In this document: one piece after another, positions 10,601-21,215 of the stretch | Layout of the letters: each line of letters opens with the position of its first letter | Position numbering within the stretch: position 1 is the first letter of the stretch | Origin: Anthopleura xanthogrammica | Taxonomy: Eukaryota > Cnidaria > Anthozoa > Actiniaria > Actiniidae | DNA: 64,000 bases | NCBI GenBank assembly: GCA_964019055.1 | Contig: OZ025206.1 | Coordinates: 16,155,291-16,219,290 of the forward strand | Direction of reading: 5' to 3' | Notes under the pieces: generated by a model | Seen by the model: only the letters and a program-made list of their open reading frames with translations | Told to the model about the DNA's origin: nothing | Databases searched by the model: none | Translations under genes and position numbers: made by a program

Positions 10601-12457
10601 TTTATTATCCAAGATGGCAATTGTTATATCTTACATAACACTAGTGATATTTGCTGCTGAATGTTACCCGTCTGTCATCAGGTAATCTGAGTTTCATTGC
10701 ATACCTTCTTTTATGTCACACCATAGAAAATATAGCCAATCAGAAATAATTGAATCTACACATAAATGTATTTTCTATGGCATGGGATAAAATGGTTATA
10801 CAATATTGGTTTCTCATGGCATACCATGGATATCCCACTCGTCACTTGTATTTTCTTTGTATACACACTCGCCTATAAAGGCTTGTATGTATGTCAAAGT
10901 GCCTCGTGGATATTCCATGGTATGCCACTCGAAACCATTGTATAAGTAGTATATATACACCCCAACCTTCCCATGGTGCATTGGTTGCAGGACACAAATT
11001 TAAATAGTTGCTTATATATGCTCAAACTGAATTCCCAGAATCAAATCCTTTTTATGGCAAGGTCCATCAAGTAGTCTTTCTTTTTTTGTTTCAAGGAGTA
11101 CAGGTTTTGCTGTTTCAAATGCTGGTGTTGATACAGGTGGACTTATTTCTCCATTTGTTGTTAAGCTGGTGAGTTACACTAGGGTCTGTATAGATTTGTG
11201 CAGTTGATCGATCCTGGGGTTGATCAGTATACACTAATTATCACAATAGCCATTTTTACCTTGTGTAATGTTTTCCCATTTCAGACCATGTGTCATGTTA
11301 TTGGGAACAAGATTATTTGTTTGAGTTGTATCAGGGAGATGTATCCATATTCAGGTGTCTTGTCCTGTACAACTGTTAAATTATTTGGACTTTCAAAAAC
11401 TGGGGTGTTTTCATCCAAGTATTTGAGGATAATATGACTCAATTATATATTTTATAAGTAGCGATTTTGAAAAACATAAAGTTATAAATAAAAAAGAGTT
11501 TAACGCGACGTTTCGGTGCTCAGCCTGCACCATTATCAAGCAATAAAGTGAAAAATTATAAAGTCAATGTCTATATACGAAAATATTAGTACACACATTT
11601 GCAATTTGTTTAATTGCAAATTTGTGTACTAATATTTTCGTATATAGACATTGATATGAAATTGCAAATGTGTGTACTAATATTTTCGTATATAGACATT
11701 GACTTTATAATTTTTCACTTTATTGCTTGATAATGGTGCAGGCTGAGCACCGAAACGTCGCGTTATACTCTTTTTTATTTATAACTTCAATTATATATGA
11801 TTATGAAAACCAGATTGGCAGAAATTTGAGTCTGGGAACCACTTGCAGTTGAGAAATTTAGGTTTAAAAATTAAAAGAACAATAGGGTTGAGTAATTGAC
11901 ATCACTATTTTTTTTACTCACAATTTAGATGCCAAAAAAATTGATAATTTTTATCTGCCACTTTTGAGTGTGAAGAAAATATGTTGTTTGGCTACTATTG
12001 GGGCCATATAGATTAGTTTAACCATGTTTCAAGTCATTTTCAATTTTCATCCAAGCCCCTTTATTTAAACAAAGAAATTACATGAAATGGGAAACATAAC
12101 ACCCAAGGTAGAGGTTATTTTTGGGTCACCCATCAGGTCTTACTTTCCTGCATGTTAAGATCTTGTGTTTTGAATATCCTCAATCATTAATAACTACCGT
12201 GGAGTAATCAGATAAAACTTCTCTTTCCCTAGGATCGTTATCATCCTCTGTTACCATATGGAGTTATAGGAGGCAGCTCTTTGTTAGCAGGGATATTGTG
12301 TTTAACATTAAAGGAGACAGGTAACAAACCCACAAGGGAAACCTTGAATGATGATATAACTATAGAACTGGTATCCAAAGACCAAAAAACTGAAGGTGAT
12401 CACGATGAAAACCAACTGGACAAAGAGCAAGTCATTTGCAATCAATCAACTGCATGA
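4640..12457 (+). CDS. SLC22A: SLC22-family organic cation/anion transporter
   Basis: A 523-residue plasma-membrane major facilitator of the organic ion transporter family. Coding exons: 4640-4924, 6399-6627, 7286-7484, 8304-8519, 8853-8987, 10035-10135, 10573-10681, 11096-11168, 12233-12457. All introns are GT-AG and the frame is continuous. The N-terminus (LDQFLQNIGSLGCYQ) is the usual SLC22 start before helix 1. It is followed by a large outer loop (about residues 45-98) with cysteines C52, C59 and C76 and a glycosylation sequon at N55. The cytoplasmic MFS motif GILSDKFGRK is at 125-134. The family signature PESIRYL is at 241-247. The last exon carries PYGVIGGSSLLAGILCL, then a charged C-terminal tail. 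Length and exon pattern are normal for the family, and the start is the first ATG before the conserved N-terminus. Substrate and subfamily cannot be told from the sequence. Confidence 0.93.
5034..5298. mobile_element. Possible inverted-repeat element in SLC22 intron 1
   Basis: cacaggggttatg near 5037 is loosely mirrored by atgccccctgt at 5284-5294. The words attcgtgaa/attcgtgaatttt recur inside. The terminal match is short, so this is a weak call. Confidence 0.35.
5449..5802. repeat. 31-bp minisatellite, about 11 copies
   Basis: The unit runs caccatcaccagtcaccacc then accactattat, 31 bp in all. It is repeated head to tail with occasional CATCATCAG variants, inside SLC22 intron 1. The flanks 4990-5450 are related CAT/CAC-rich low-complexity DNA. 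The histidine/proline/threonine-rich frames here read through the array and are not genes. Confidence 0.93.
5908..6165. repeat. Dispersed repeat, copy B (partner at 1028-1285)
   Basis: It matches copy A in ordered blocks. Unlike copy A, its left part is a palindrome: gaactcaacatgataaatg at 5911 is inverted at about 5977-5995, around a short tandem of atctgtaggta. Confidence 0.6.
6968..7211. mobile_element. MITE family 1 (AGCTCAATTTGGAGG), copy a, interrupted
   Basis: Left end agactccttgca...tggaggacaaaacaaa and right end tgccctccaaattgaattgc...tacaagaggtct match the family seen at 27031, 39819, 40774, 45163 and 61903. This copy is split by a second hairpin element at 7042-7150. It lies in SLC22 intron 2. 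Confidence 0.8.
7042..7150. mobile_element. Foldback element nested inside MITE family 1
   Basis: A 109-bp near-perfect hairpin. The arms start ggtaatacgcaagatcagca and end tgctgatcttgcatattacc, pairing over about 48 bp with 3-4 mismatches. Both sides are family-1 MITE sequence, so this insertion is younger than its host. Confidence 0.8.
7571..7757. mobile_element. Inverted-repeat element in SLC22 intron 3
   Basis: caatagacctctttagctt at 7571 is mirrored by aagctaaagagctc...ggcctattg ending at 7757, with a small internal insertion in the right arm. No coding content. Confidence 0.5.
10795..10944. mobile_element. Hairpin MITE with ACAATGGTTTCGAGTGGCAT-like termini
   Basis: tatacaatattggtttctca...ggcataccatggatat pairs with atattccatggtatgcc...gaaaccattgtata. 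One matching single end (ctcgaaaccattgtataac) is found again near 60357. Confidence 0.65.
11479..11787. mobile_element. Inverted pair of Penelope-like/hammerhead-type termini
   Basis: The ~125-bp left arm (11479-11603) and right arm (11661-11787) are almost exact reverse complements. They carry gcgacgtttcggtgctcagc on the left and gctgagcaccgaaacgtcgc on the right. The centre holds a third, direct copy of the inner ~45 bp. The GAAACGTC word after a GC hairpin resembles the ends of Penelope-like retroelements, which are known to carry hammerhead ribozyme motifs. No reverse transcriptase is present. Confidence 0.6.
11726..11760 (+). other. Hammerhead-like core (probably inactive)
   Basis: On the plus strand, TTGATAA is followed by a hairpin (GGTGC, loop AGGCTGA, GCACC) and then GAAACGTC. 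This is the order of a hammerhead core: CUGANGA, stem II, GAAA. Two core positions differ from the consensus (C to T at the start of the first box, G to A within it), so activity is doubtful. The mirror copy is on the minus strand at 11504-11540. Confidence 0.4.
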
Positions 12458-12923
12458 GTAAAACATGAAATGACTTTCGTGAAAAGGTTGTTTTCTTGAA
12501 TTATTTTTTAGTATAATTTAGTAATTATTAATTAATTAGGGGTCAAAAGAATTCAACACCTCCATTATAATTTTAGTATATTTTAGTATATATATATTTA
12601 GTATACACTGTGAGCAGTCCCTGTAAGGATTCTAGTTATAAACTGATATTACACAAGGTGCCGTAGCCAATATAAAATAAGAAGGCAAAACAAATAAATT
12701 CAAGAAATTATTTTATTAACTCAATTCATGTAAAACAACAAAAACTATTTAATGACAAGTAGCTAGTTATAATAGCTCAAATGTTTTTGTTTTATAGTAT
12801 TTATCCTAAAAATAAGTAAATTAAATATTTTTCCATCATAAGGAAAGTAAACTAAAGTAAAGTAAAAAAACCACCTGTAAAAATAACTCATTATTGCCTG
12901 GTCTAAAAAGTATTCCAATATAC

Positions 12924-13311
12924 AGTCAATATTCAAAAAAGGTGTTGTTGATCAACTCAAGCCTATGCAACTGGACCGCAAGGAAGTATGGGTAAAAATC
13001 ACTGAAGCGGGTGATTTTTTCACTGATTAAATAAGCACTGGGCTTACAGTATGAAAATTTGTAGGCCAAATAGTATTTCAATGACCATCTTTGACTGAAT
13101 ATTAATCATATTGCCTTTTGTTTTCTTTTTCCTAAACCCCGAAGACATACATTTAGCAGTTTGTTGTTTATATTATCTTATTTATAGTAAGCAGAAACAA
13201 CTACTTCAGAGCCAATAATTAAGCACTTCAGCTATTTCTACCCAGACTCTGTTGCGGTCCAGTTGCGTAGGCTTGAGTCAGTCAACAACAACCTTTCTTG
13301 AACTGACTGTA
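12924..13311. mobile_element. ~390-bp inverted-repeat element
   Basis: cagtcaatattcaaaaaagg...caagcctatgcaactggacc at 12924-12978 is the inverse of ggtccagttgcgtaggcttg...cctttcttgaactgactg at 13256-13311. The arms are ~55 bp with a few mismatches. Confidence 0.65.
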
Positions 13312-13550
13312 TTGTATGTCTGTTGCTTTCTATGATTTTGTGCTTGTCATGGCCCATAGAGTATTATGCTTGCATAAATTTTTGATCCACTGATGCTAAC
13401 AAATTTCTCCTTCACGGCTAGTTCTATATATTCTACCATGACATTTTATGACTAAACATTCTGATTACATGTATGTTAACCTCGTCAAACTTGTATTTGA
13501 ATATATAGGCACTAACACTTGTAATCTGAGTGAGGTATAAATTGTTAGAT

Positions 13551-13853
13551 CAGGATTCCCACTCATCTGGAAAAATAAAATTCCCTGACTTTTCCCTGAC
13601 TAAAAACCTTTTTTCACTGACCACACTCTGCACTTATTTTACCAAAAACTTTAACTCGACTACAGAAATTGCCAAACTAAAAATTCTGAATTAAAAATGA
13701 TTTTTTGAAGGCTGACAGAAAATCCCTGACTTTTCACTGACTTTTGGGTAAATTGCAAAAATTCACTGACCAAAATCAAAATTCCCTGACAATTCCCTGA
13801 CCTTGAAAAAATGTCAGAACTCACTGACTTTTTCCTGACTGTGGGAACCCTGT
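13551..13853. mobile_element. MITE family 2 (CAGGGTTCCCAC termini), copy 1
   Basis: Starts caggattcccactcatctgg and ends ctgactgtgggaaccctg. The interior is made of many repeats of ttccctgac/tcactgac. A direct full-length relative lies at 52637-52930. Confidence 0.75.
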
Positions 13854-14107
13854 AGATGACGTGATATCAGCAATCTTTCTGAAATTAACTGAAACACCAA
13901 GGAAACTGAAACTTGTTGAATGTATATATTGTCTGGCCTAGAATTCTTCCATACTCAAGTAATGCTGTTTATAATTATCGCTAGTTTACATGAACATAAT
14001 TAAACTACAATTGCCAATGTTAAAGGCTACTACACAAACTTACTGTTGTTTACATATAGAAGTCATAGCTATCTTCTGAAAGAGTAACAAATCTTAAACA
14101 CTTAATA

Positions 14108-14561
14108 TAAAGTGTATATCAGGCCTACAACTTTTTGATGGTTGTAACATTTCTAGATGATGTAGATTAATCTCCCAAAAATTATTTTTCAATTTCAAAT
14201 TTTCTTTCCGCCCAAATCAGCATTCAAAGTTACCTTTCTCACCATACCCAGCCGCATGTTGGCTGTTGCCTGGGAGACTGGTAATTAGTGACGTAAATTC
14301 CAGAATTATTGGTCTATCGCCATTGAAATATGGGATTGTATGAAGTTTATGCCTTTCTTAGTTATATTTGAACAACCTCCAATAACACATCTACAACAAA
14401 CTAGTCCACACCAGAATTCTATAAGTAGCGACCAACATCGCTGGGCATGGTAAGAATGGTAACTTTGAAGGTAGATTTTAGGGGAAAGAAAATGGATATT
14501 TATCTACATCATCTAGAGATGCCAGAACCGTCAAAAAGTTGCAAACCTGATATACACTTTA
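14108..14561. mobile_element. ~450-bp foldback element
   Basis: taaagtgtatatcagg...tttttgatgg at 14108 pairs with ccgtcaaaaag...cctgatatacacttta ending at 14561. Pairing continues inward through the blocks with gatgatgtaga and the agttacc/ggtaact region, giving arms of ~150 bp with gaps. Confidence 0.65.
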
Positions 14562-15449
14562 ATCATTATCCTAATTGTTCTGTGCTATAATCACATAATC
14601 TTTATTCTTCCCTTGATCAGCTTGTCTTCACTATCAATGCTTGTTAACAGCTATATGGTACATGTTCTATTTTCTTGTTTCCTGTCCATTAGTCTGGCTA
14701 AACAGCACTAGCCTCCTGACACCTGCAAATTGATGTTTGTTAGCTTATATTCTCTCTAAATTTATATCATGCTAGATAAAAGATACCACTATATCAATTA
14801 AATTCCTCAATTAACCATCCCTTTTGTGCTTTTCCTTGTGTCTATGCTTCAGGAATTCCATGCTAGCATAAGCTATAGCTCAACTTTTTAATCTAGCTTG
14901 TTTCCCTAAGCACGTACAATCTATCCAGTTTTTCTTGAAAATAAGATTGTTTCAAGTGAGTGGATTCAATAGCCCTTATCACATTCGGTTGAGCCTACAG
15001 CCTAGTGGTATCCTAGCTAAATGAGCATACAGTGATGTCAGGCTATGAGGTCAAGCTTGTGATAAATGATAAATTTAAAGAAAAAGTGTAAAACAAATGG
15101 AGTTTGTGTCAGAAGTCCATATATTTTAAGATATATGTATACATCCATATATCTTAGTTTTTCTTGAAATTTATCACCAGCTCTACCAGATAGCGTCACT
15201 TCAATGTACACTCATTTGGGATACCGCAGGTCCGTGGGCTTGACTCCACATATTGGACCTTGCTTCACAAATGCTACTTTACTGTTTAGTCTGAACATTT
15301 GCAAGAACTTACCCATACTTACCAATTGTTTATACTGAGTTGCTGAAAATGAAAAGTTAGATAACAAAAGAAACATTTTTTTAATCATGCTGGAAATCAC
15401 ACGAAGTGTCTGTGTGTTTTGTAGTGAGAGTCATGAGTGTTATAATACT

Positions 15450-15640
15450 GTCCATACAACTGGGTTGCACGAGTATTACCAGTATTACCAGTCAGAATAA
15501 ATTCTTACAACTAGGCTGCATGAGGTAAAAGTTTGCTGTTTCCTTTATTACCAGTTGGAATAAATTTTTACAACTGGGCTGCACCAGGTAAGAGTATGCT
15601 GATACCTCCAGTATTACATGTTGGAATAAGTCTACTGGAA
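15450..15640. repeat. Degenerate tandem repeat downstream of hnRNP
   Basis: About three units of unequal length (52 and 64 bp apart), each with tacaact(g/a)gg(t/c)tgca and a ttaccag(t)...gaataaatt block. The array lies just beyond the hnRNP stop codon. Confidence 0.6.
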
Positions 15641-15772
15641 AGTCAGATTCTCCTGAATTTGAGCAGCTTTATCTGTGAGTTGTGTGTGATCCAATTGCTC
15701 TTGATGATTGATGTTTTTTCAAAATGTATGCTATATTAGACACCATATTTATATTAATACTCACCAGCTACT

Positions 15773-17713
15773 TCAATAGGGCCTGTAGCTTCTGGTTTTG
15801 GTATCTGCAGGACTTAAGCCTCTTGCTGTGGAGTCAGTTCTTGCCACTGGGCCAAAGCTGGAGCTCATCTGTCCATAGCTACTTAATGGAAAGGTAGCAT
15901 CACTTGTGGTGCTAGAACCAGAGTACCCCTTAGATGGAGTATCACCTCCGGCACCCAGTGCCGAACTTGTGTTGTAGCCATACATTCCCATCATTGCTGC
16001 AGCAGGAAAGTTACTCCAATCACCTGATGGCATTGTACCACCCATGCCGGCAAATGGATACCCATACCCACTGCTCATGCTTGCCTGGTCATACGACCCA
16101 GAACCTCTAGCACTACTGCTTGAAGCACTATTAGATTGACTCTTACTACTCTGCCCTTCTCTATCACTACTACTTCTATATCCACTCCCTCCATAGCCAC
16201 CTTTGTCATAGCTACTTGCACTGCTACTTCTTTCACTACTGGCCCCTCCAGGAAAACCACCAAACCCAGCTCCACCCATACCAAACCCAGCTGGGAAACC
16301 ACCATAACCAAATCCAGCAGGGAATCCACCAAATCCCATTCCATTAAAACCAAAGCCTGGACCAAATCCTCCAGCACTAAATGCCGCTGGGTTAAAGCCA
16401 AAGGGACTGAAGTAACTCATGTCACCCTCTCTGGTTCTTTCTCTCTCCCTGCTACTCCTGTCTCTATCACCTAAATAAAAAAACAGTACATCAGTAAATA
16501 GATAATAAACAAAATGATAATACATTGGAATACATTTTGGTTATATATCATTGCCTTTGGAAGGGAGGGGGCCCGGCTGTTATGAAGCCGGGTTTTCATG
16601 CAGATGTTGAGTACATTAATTTTGTTATTATCATGGAAAAATTTAGTATCAGTTTAATCAGAGTTCATTCCACACGCATGGGAGAATGAGATGTTTGGTG
16701 TTACAGACAATGTATGGACTTACTCATGACTTTTACTCATAAAGCTGTTCAAATTCATTTCTTTCTTGATGTTTTTTTCTAATTCTGATAGATGCATGAG
16801 TATTTTTAGATGGTTTTTCTTCAATTCTTATTAATCTTCATGGTAATATTAACATTGTATCGTTATGGGGATGTGAAAGTAATGAATTTAAGTGAATGGC
16901 ATGTGGTTTAAGACTGGATCTCTGCCTCGGATGGAAATCAAACCCGTGGCCCCTATATCGATCATCATACCGGATGAACTCAAGGTCTGTTTTCCTTGTA
17001 ACAAAATGAAGGTTTGAGCTGAAATTTCAACGAGTTTATAAAATCATAAATCTACCTCTGTCTCGGTCTCCCCTGTCGCGTGAATCCCGATCCCTATCTC
17101 TGCTCCTATCTCGGTCAGAGCTATAGCTTCCGCGGTCATCGTCTTCGTGCTTTTTTCTGATCATTGACTGAGGTTCTGCCTTCTTGACTTCGCATTGTTT
17201 CATGCGAATCTCGTGAAACTTCATCGCGCAAACCTTCTCTGCTATTTCTTCATTATCGAACGTCACGAAAGCAAAACCTCGAATTCTGTTCTGATTCTCT
17301 TTATCTCTTTTCAAGTCGATGTCGATCACTTGACCATTGCCGTCTTTTTCGCACAAACCGGTGAAGTACTCGCGAATATCATCTTCAGTAGTAGTGCTAG
17401 CCAAGCCACCAACGAAGATCTTTCGAGTCTTGGCCAAAGCCATGGGATTTTTGGCCTCATCTTTAGGAATAGAACGCTTCGGTTCAATCTCTCGGTCATC
17501 TAGCACGTGTCCACGTACTTTCAGGCATTCATCTACGCTCTTTGATGAAGCGTATGTCACAAAGCCAAAACCTCTAGATTTGCCATCTTTCTTCATGATT
17601 ACGCAGTCGACAATGGTGCCCCATGTCGAAAAATACTCCTTCAGACCTTCTTCTGAAGTCTCCCAATTCAGTCCCCCAATAAATATCTTTCGTAACTTTT
17701 CGCTTTCGGTCAT
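15773..17713 (-). CDS. Two-RRM hnRNP (hnRNP A/B, D, Squid or DAZAP1-like)
   Basis: A 451-residue nuclear RNA-binding protein. Coding exons on the minus strand: 17713-17056 and 16470-15773, joined in frame through a glycine codon. RRM1 has RNP2 KIFIGGL at 9-15 and RNP1 KSRGFGFVTY at 45-54. RRM2 has RNP2 KIFVGGL at 98-104 and RNP1 RIRGFAFVTF at 143-152. An Arg/Asp/Ser-rich linker follows (about 190-235). The tail is Gly-, Phe-, Ser- and Tyr-rich, with GFGG/GFPAGFG repeats of low-complexity, prion-like type. It ends RSYRPY, recalling the YKPY end of hnRNP AB/D. The likely role is pre-mRNA binding, splicing or mRNA transport. The exact orthologue is unclear. A donor-like GTGAGT sits 8 bases past the stop. 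The gene shares a 390-bp spacer with SMUG1. Confidence 0.92.
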
Positions 17714-18103
17714 GTTTGGAGGAATATTAGAGAAGAACGTTATCTAAGCTGTTTCAATTTGGTGTGACACTAAAATGGCTGCCCCGCATAGCCGCGCTTA
17801 TCGTCACGTGGGAACCTGTAAGCGTCCTTCGATTTGATTGGTTTTTTTGTTTGTTTAGAACAAGGGAAAAATTTATGGGGGGGGGGGGGGGGTATGAGTG
17901 TGTTTGTTCCTTTATCGTTCTTATTATATTAAATAAGAGACAAAAACATTTATTCATCAGGGAATCAGATTTTTAAATAACTAACTTAGAAATTCCATAA
18001 ATATAAGAATATTATTATTATTTTTTTTGTAATTGAAAATATGAACAGCTAGTAAATTTTTATACGTCCCACCCCTCCCTGACATAATACATGGATTTTA
18101 AAA
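17714..18103. promoter_or_regulatory. Bidirectional promoter between hnRNP and SMUG1
   Basis: A 390-bp spacer between two divergent start codons. It contains a YY1-like aaaatggctgcc at 17772, an E-box CACGTG near 17805, and a run of 16 G at 17877-17892. No TATA box is evident. Promoter function is inferred from position. Confidence 0.6.
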
Positions 18104-18147
18104 ATGGCGGCGAGAAAGAAAAGAAGAGTGGAGTGCAAATCCGATAA
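18091..18147 (+). other. Out-of-frame uORF overlapping the SMUG1 start
   Basis: An ATG 13 bases before the SMUG1 ATG opens an 18-codon frame in another register that stops at 18145-18147, inside SMUG1. If transcription starts upstream, it would compete with the SMUG1 start, which has the stronger context (aaaATGG). Confidence 0.35.
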
Positions 18148-19451
18148 ATTTCTGGACATCGAATACAAGCTTAGTGATAATCTCGCCAAACTTTGCTTCC
18201 TGCCTCCTGTATGCTATGTCTATAACCCTCTAGAATATGCTCGTGAGCCACACTCTAATTATGTGCGAAAATACTGCCGAAACAACAAGAAGGTTTTGTT
18301 TGTTGGGATGAATCCTGGACCTTTTGGAATGGCACAAAATGGAGTGAGTTGAATGTGAAATTCGAGTAATTCTATATATTTATTTGTCATGTTGTCTAGA
18401 AATTAATATTTTAATATTTTTTTATGTGATTTTATTGAATACCAATGCAGCAGGCCAGGACTAGGGGCTGATCCAGGGAGGTGTCCATTGGATTACCAGA
18501 CACCTCCCAAATAAATTCAAGTACAAATTAAATAAGTCAGATCAGGATTATTGTTGACGTCACTATATCATCATTTTTTCATTTTGGACAGCCCCCTCAC
18601 AAATTTCTGGATCTGCCCCTGTGCAGCAAAACAATAGATGTACTCTATAGAAACAGTATTTGTTAAAACGTCATCACCCATTTTTAATACATCCCCTATC
18701 ACTACTTAGAAACAATGATGCGAAATCCTCCCAATACCCCACTTTTGTAAATCAGTTACCCCCCTCCACCCCCGGGGCCTCCACCCTAATGTAGTCTCTC
18801 TGTGGCTAACAGTGGTTGTGTAGATAGGGGACCATCTATCCAGATATTCTCATTCATTTATTTCCCAGTCAGATAATATTAAATCAATGGTCCCCTTTAA
18901 TCCAATATTGTTTATTCAATCAGGTACCTTTTGGAGACCCAAAATTTGTCAAAGAATGGCTTAAAATAGAAGGGAATGTTGAAAAACCACCCAAAGAACA
19001 CCCAAAAAGACTTATACTTGGTCTTGAGAGCACAAGAAGTGAAGTTAGTGGGACAAGGTTTTGGGGATTTCTAGAGAAACATTCAGTCAATCCAGAGAAT
19101 TTTTTTTCGAGTTGTTTTGTGCACAACTACTGTCCACTTGTGTTTATGACTACAACAGGGAGAAACATTACTCCCAATAATATCCCTGTCGATCAACGAA
19201 AAGAACTTTTTGATTTCTGTGATCAGGCTTTGATAGATACAGTGGATTTGCTAGATGTCGAGTTCATTGTTTGTATTGGGAAATTCGTGGAAGGAAGATG
19301 CAAAAAACTGTTCAAAGACCATGAGGTTAAAATCTGTAGTCTAATGCACCCAAGCCCAGCTAATCCTACAGCTAATGCAAGTTGGGAGAAAATAGCACTT
19401 GAGCAGCTTGAAGGATGTGGAGTCATGTCATACATTCAAGTAAAGAACTGA
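18104..19451 (+). CDS. SMUG1: SMUG1 single-strand-selective uracil-DNA glycosylase
   Basis: A 255-residue nuclear base-excision-repair enzyme that removes uracil and oxidised pyrimidines from DNA. There are two coding exons, 18104-18343 and 18924-19451, joined in phase 0. Motif 1, GMNPGPFGMAQNG, is at 68-80 and includes the catalytic Asn70 (human N85). Exon 2 opens VPFGD, completing the conserved GVPFG. FVHNYCPLVF follows mid-protein. Motif 2, MHPSPANPTAN, places the catalytic His at about 222 (human H239). The length is close to human SMUG1 (270), with a shorter N-terminus. The start ATG lies in AAAATGGCGGC, which is also a YY1-type site. Nothing appears broken. Confidence 0.96.
18472..18620. 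mobile_element. MITE with AGGGGCNGATCCAG termini in the SMUG1 intron
   Basis: aggggctgatccagg at 18472 is mirrored by ctggatctgcccct at 18607-18620. A related left end, cctaggggcggatccagggg, occurs alone near 23902, in the sorting-nexin-like gene. Confidence 0.6.
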
Positions 19452-20489
19452 GATTACAATGGCCGATATTTGTTGGGAGAATATAGCACTTGAGCATGTT
19501 GGAAAAAAACTCAAAATTTGCCTGCCAATACCATGGTCAACACAATGCCAGTACATTTGTTACTATACTGTGACACACATTATGAAAGAGTCTCGATCTG
19601 TACTTTCTAGTACCAATTTCCAGGAAAGTCACGACAAGACAGTGGTACATTATATCAGACTGACCTCACTTGCACAACTCATTCCACCCCTTCTTCCTCC
19701 AGTTGGGAAAATCTGATTGTTTCTTGAGGCAATCTATAAAATCTCCAATGTTTTTCCTAGCTAGGGTTAACATCAGGCCTCAAGGTTTTATAAATTAGGC
19801 ATACAGTAATCAATAAAATGAACAAAATATATACAGCAATGAATCTAGCTTTATTTGATATCAGGCTAAAAAGATCAAGTGCATAATAAGTCTTAATAAT
19901 AATAATATTAGAAATAGCTATGTAAAATATCTATGAAATGAATTTAATTATTGTAAGGTGAAGATGTTTTTACTAAATTTTGTGGTGAAATTTAAAATTA
20001 CTCAAAATTGCTGGTCATGGTTGCTGCAATCTCTATTCACACAGAACTATATTTTTACAATTCCCATTATAGAAAAATTTTACCCCCAAATTTATAAAAA
20101 GTGAGTTTTTACACATTAAAAATGATCCCCTTAAATTATATTAGTGCTACATCCCTTGTAGCTATGCCTAGTTCCCATCTCTCCAAGATATCAGTCTGGA
20201 GAAAAAGTAATAGAATTTCAATCTCTGAGATATGATGGCAGTTTTTATGAGAAGATATTATTATTTTATTTTGTTGTTGTTCAGTTTGAGTTGGGAACTG
20301 CTGCAAGGAATCTATACAGAACACAGGCCTAAAAGGCTGGAAAACAGATTGGCATTGCTGGCCATTAGTTAGAGTAGACATCATACAACTGTAAAATGTA
20401 GGTACATGGCGCTTTTGCAGTAAAAAATTGACGACATACTTTAAACCAATTACATCACAAGGTCACTGTTCAGCAAATGAAAACACTTA

Positions 20490-20678
20490 TACAGTGGAAC
20501 CCCGCTCTACAGCCATCCGTGTAATATGGCCAGCCAGTTATTATGAACAGTTTTGTAGGTCCCAACAAAACACATTTTTTATTAAATTTGCCCGCTTAAT
20601 ACAGACACCAAGCTAATACACCCAGCTAATACACCCAGCTGTCCCTTTGGTGGCCATATTAACCGGGTTCCACTGTAC
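20490..20678. mobile_element. MITE with TACAGTGGAACC termini
   Basis: tacagtggaaccccgctcta at the left and ccgggttccactgta at the right form inverted ends flanked by TA. TA plus CAGTKGAACC is typical of Tc1/mariner-pogo derivatives (inference). A relative with related ends is at 40494-40669. Confidence 0.7.
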
Positions 20679-20944
20679 ATGGTAACATCATCATGATCAC
20701 TGGATACTTGTCTGCACCTTGTTTTTAACAGTCGTATGAAATTCACTCTGACAAAAAATTCAATAAAAACTAGATATTCATAAATATTACAAATACAGAT
20801 GATATGAAATTGTTATCAAACATTATTACATTTTGTGAAGCATCCTATTTCAGAATACGGCATGTATATAACAACCAATTTGTGTGGTTGTGTTATGGTA
20901 CATTTAAAAGTACCACAAATTATTTTGATCTTTACTATATTTCT

Positions 20945-21215
20945 TTTTGATTCAAGGTGCAGACACATGATGCAATTTTGCATGGAATGTCACAAAAACT
21001 AGATTACACTGTGTCAGCACCTGTGTGACGTTGCTTGTATAAGTGTTCGCACAATTTGACCCGTTCTGCTGACATCACAAAAGTAGAACTTGTTCTTAAT
21101 TTTTGTGACATCATGAGCAACATCGCACGGGTGTCACACAGTGCAATCTCTTGTTTTTGAAACATTGCATGGAAAATTGCATCACCTTTTCTGCATCTTT
21201 AGTGTGGTATATATT
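20945..21215. mobile_element. Inverted-repeat element family 3, copy 1
   Basis: gacacatgatgcaattttgc pairs with gcaaaattgcatca-like sequence near 21175. Inner arms carry ttttgtgacatcat and its inverse. The core ctgacatcacaaaagtagaa is shared with 59078-59320. Confidence 0.55.

Larger units (their letters stand above)
12458..15772. other. Convergent intergenic region between SLC22 and hnRNP
   Basis: 3' UTRs of both genes plus repeats. AATAAA at 12693-12698 could end the SLC22 transcript. Four repeat structures are listed separately (12924, 13551, 14108, 15450). I see no further gene. A non-coding 3' exon of the hnRNP gene may lie here, because a donor-like site follows its stop codon. Confidence 0.6.

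Noticed and set aside
16075..16474. Frames on both strands overlapping the hnRNP C-terminal exon
   Set aside because: Shadows of the Gly/Ser-rich coding sequence in other frames; the true frame joins RRM exon 1 in phase.
17195..17747. Plus-strand frames across the RRM exon
   Set aside because: Antisense shadows of the two RRM domains.
19459..19716. 85-codon frame after SMUG1
   Set aside because: It begins in the duplicated SMUG1 fragment in the 3' UTR, and the remainder resembles no known protein.
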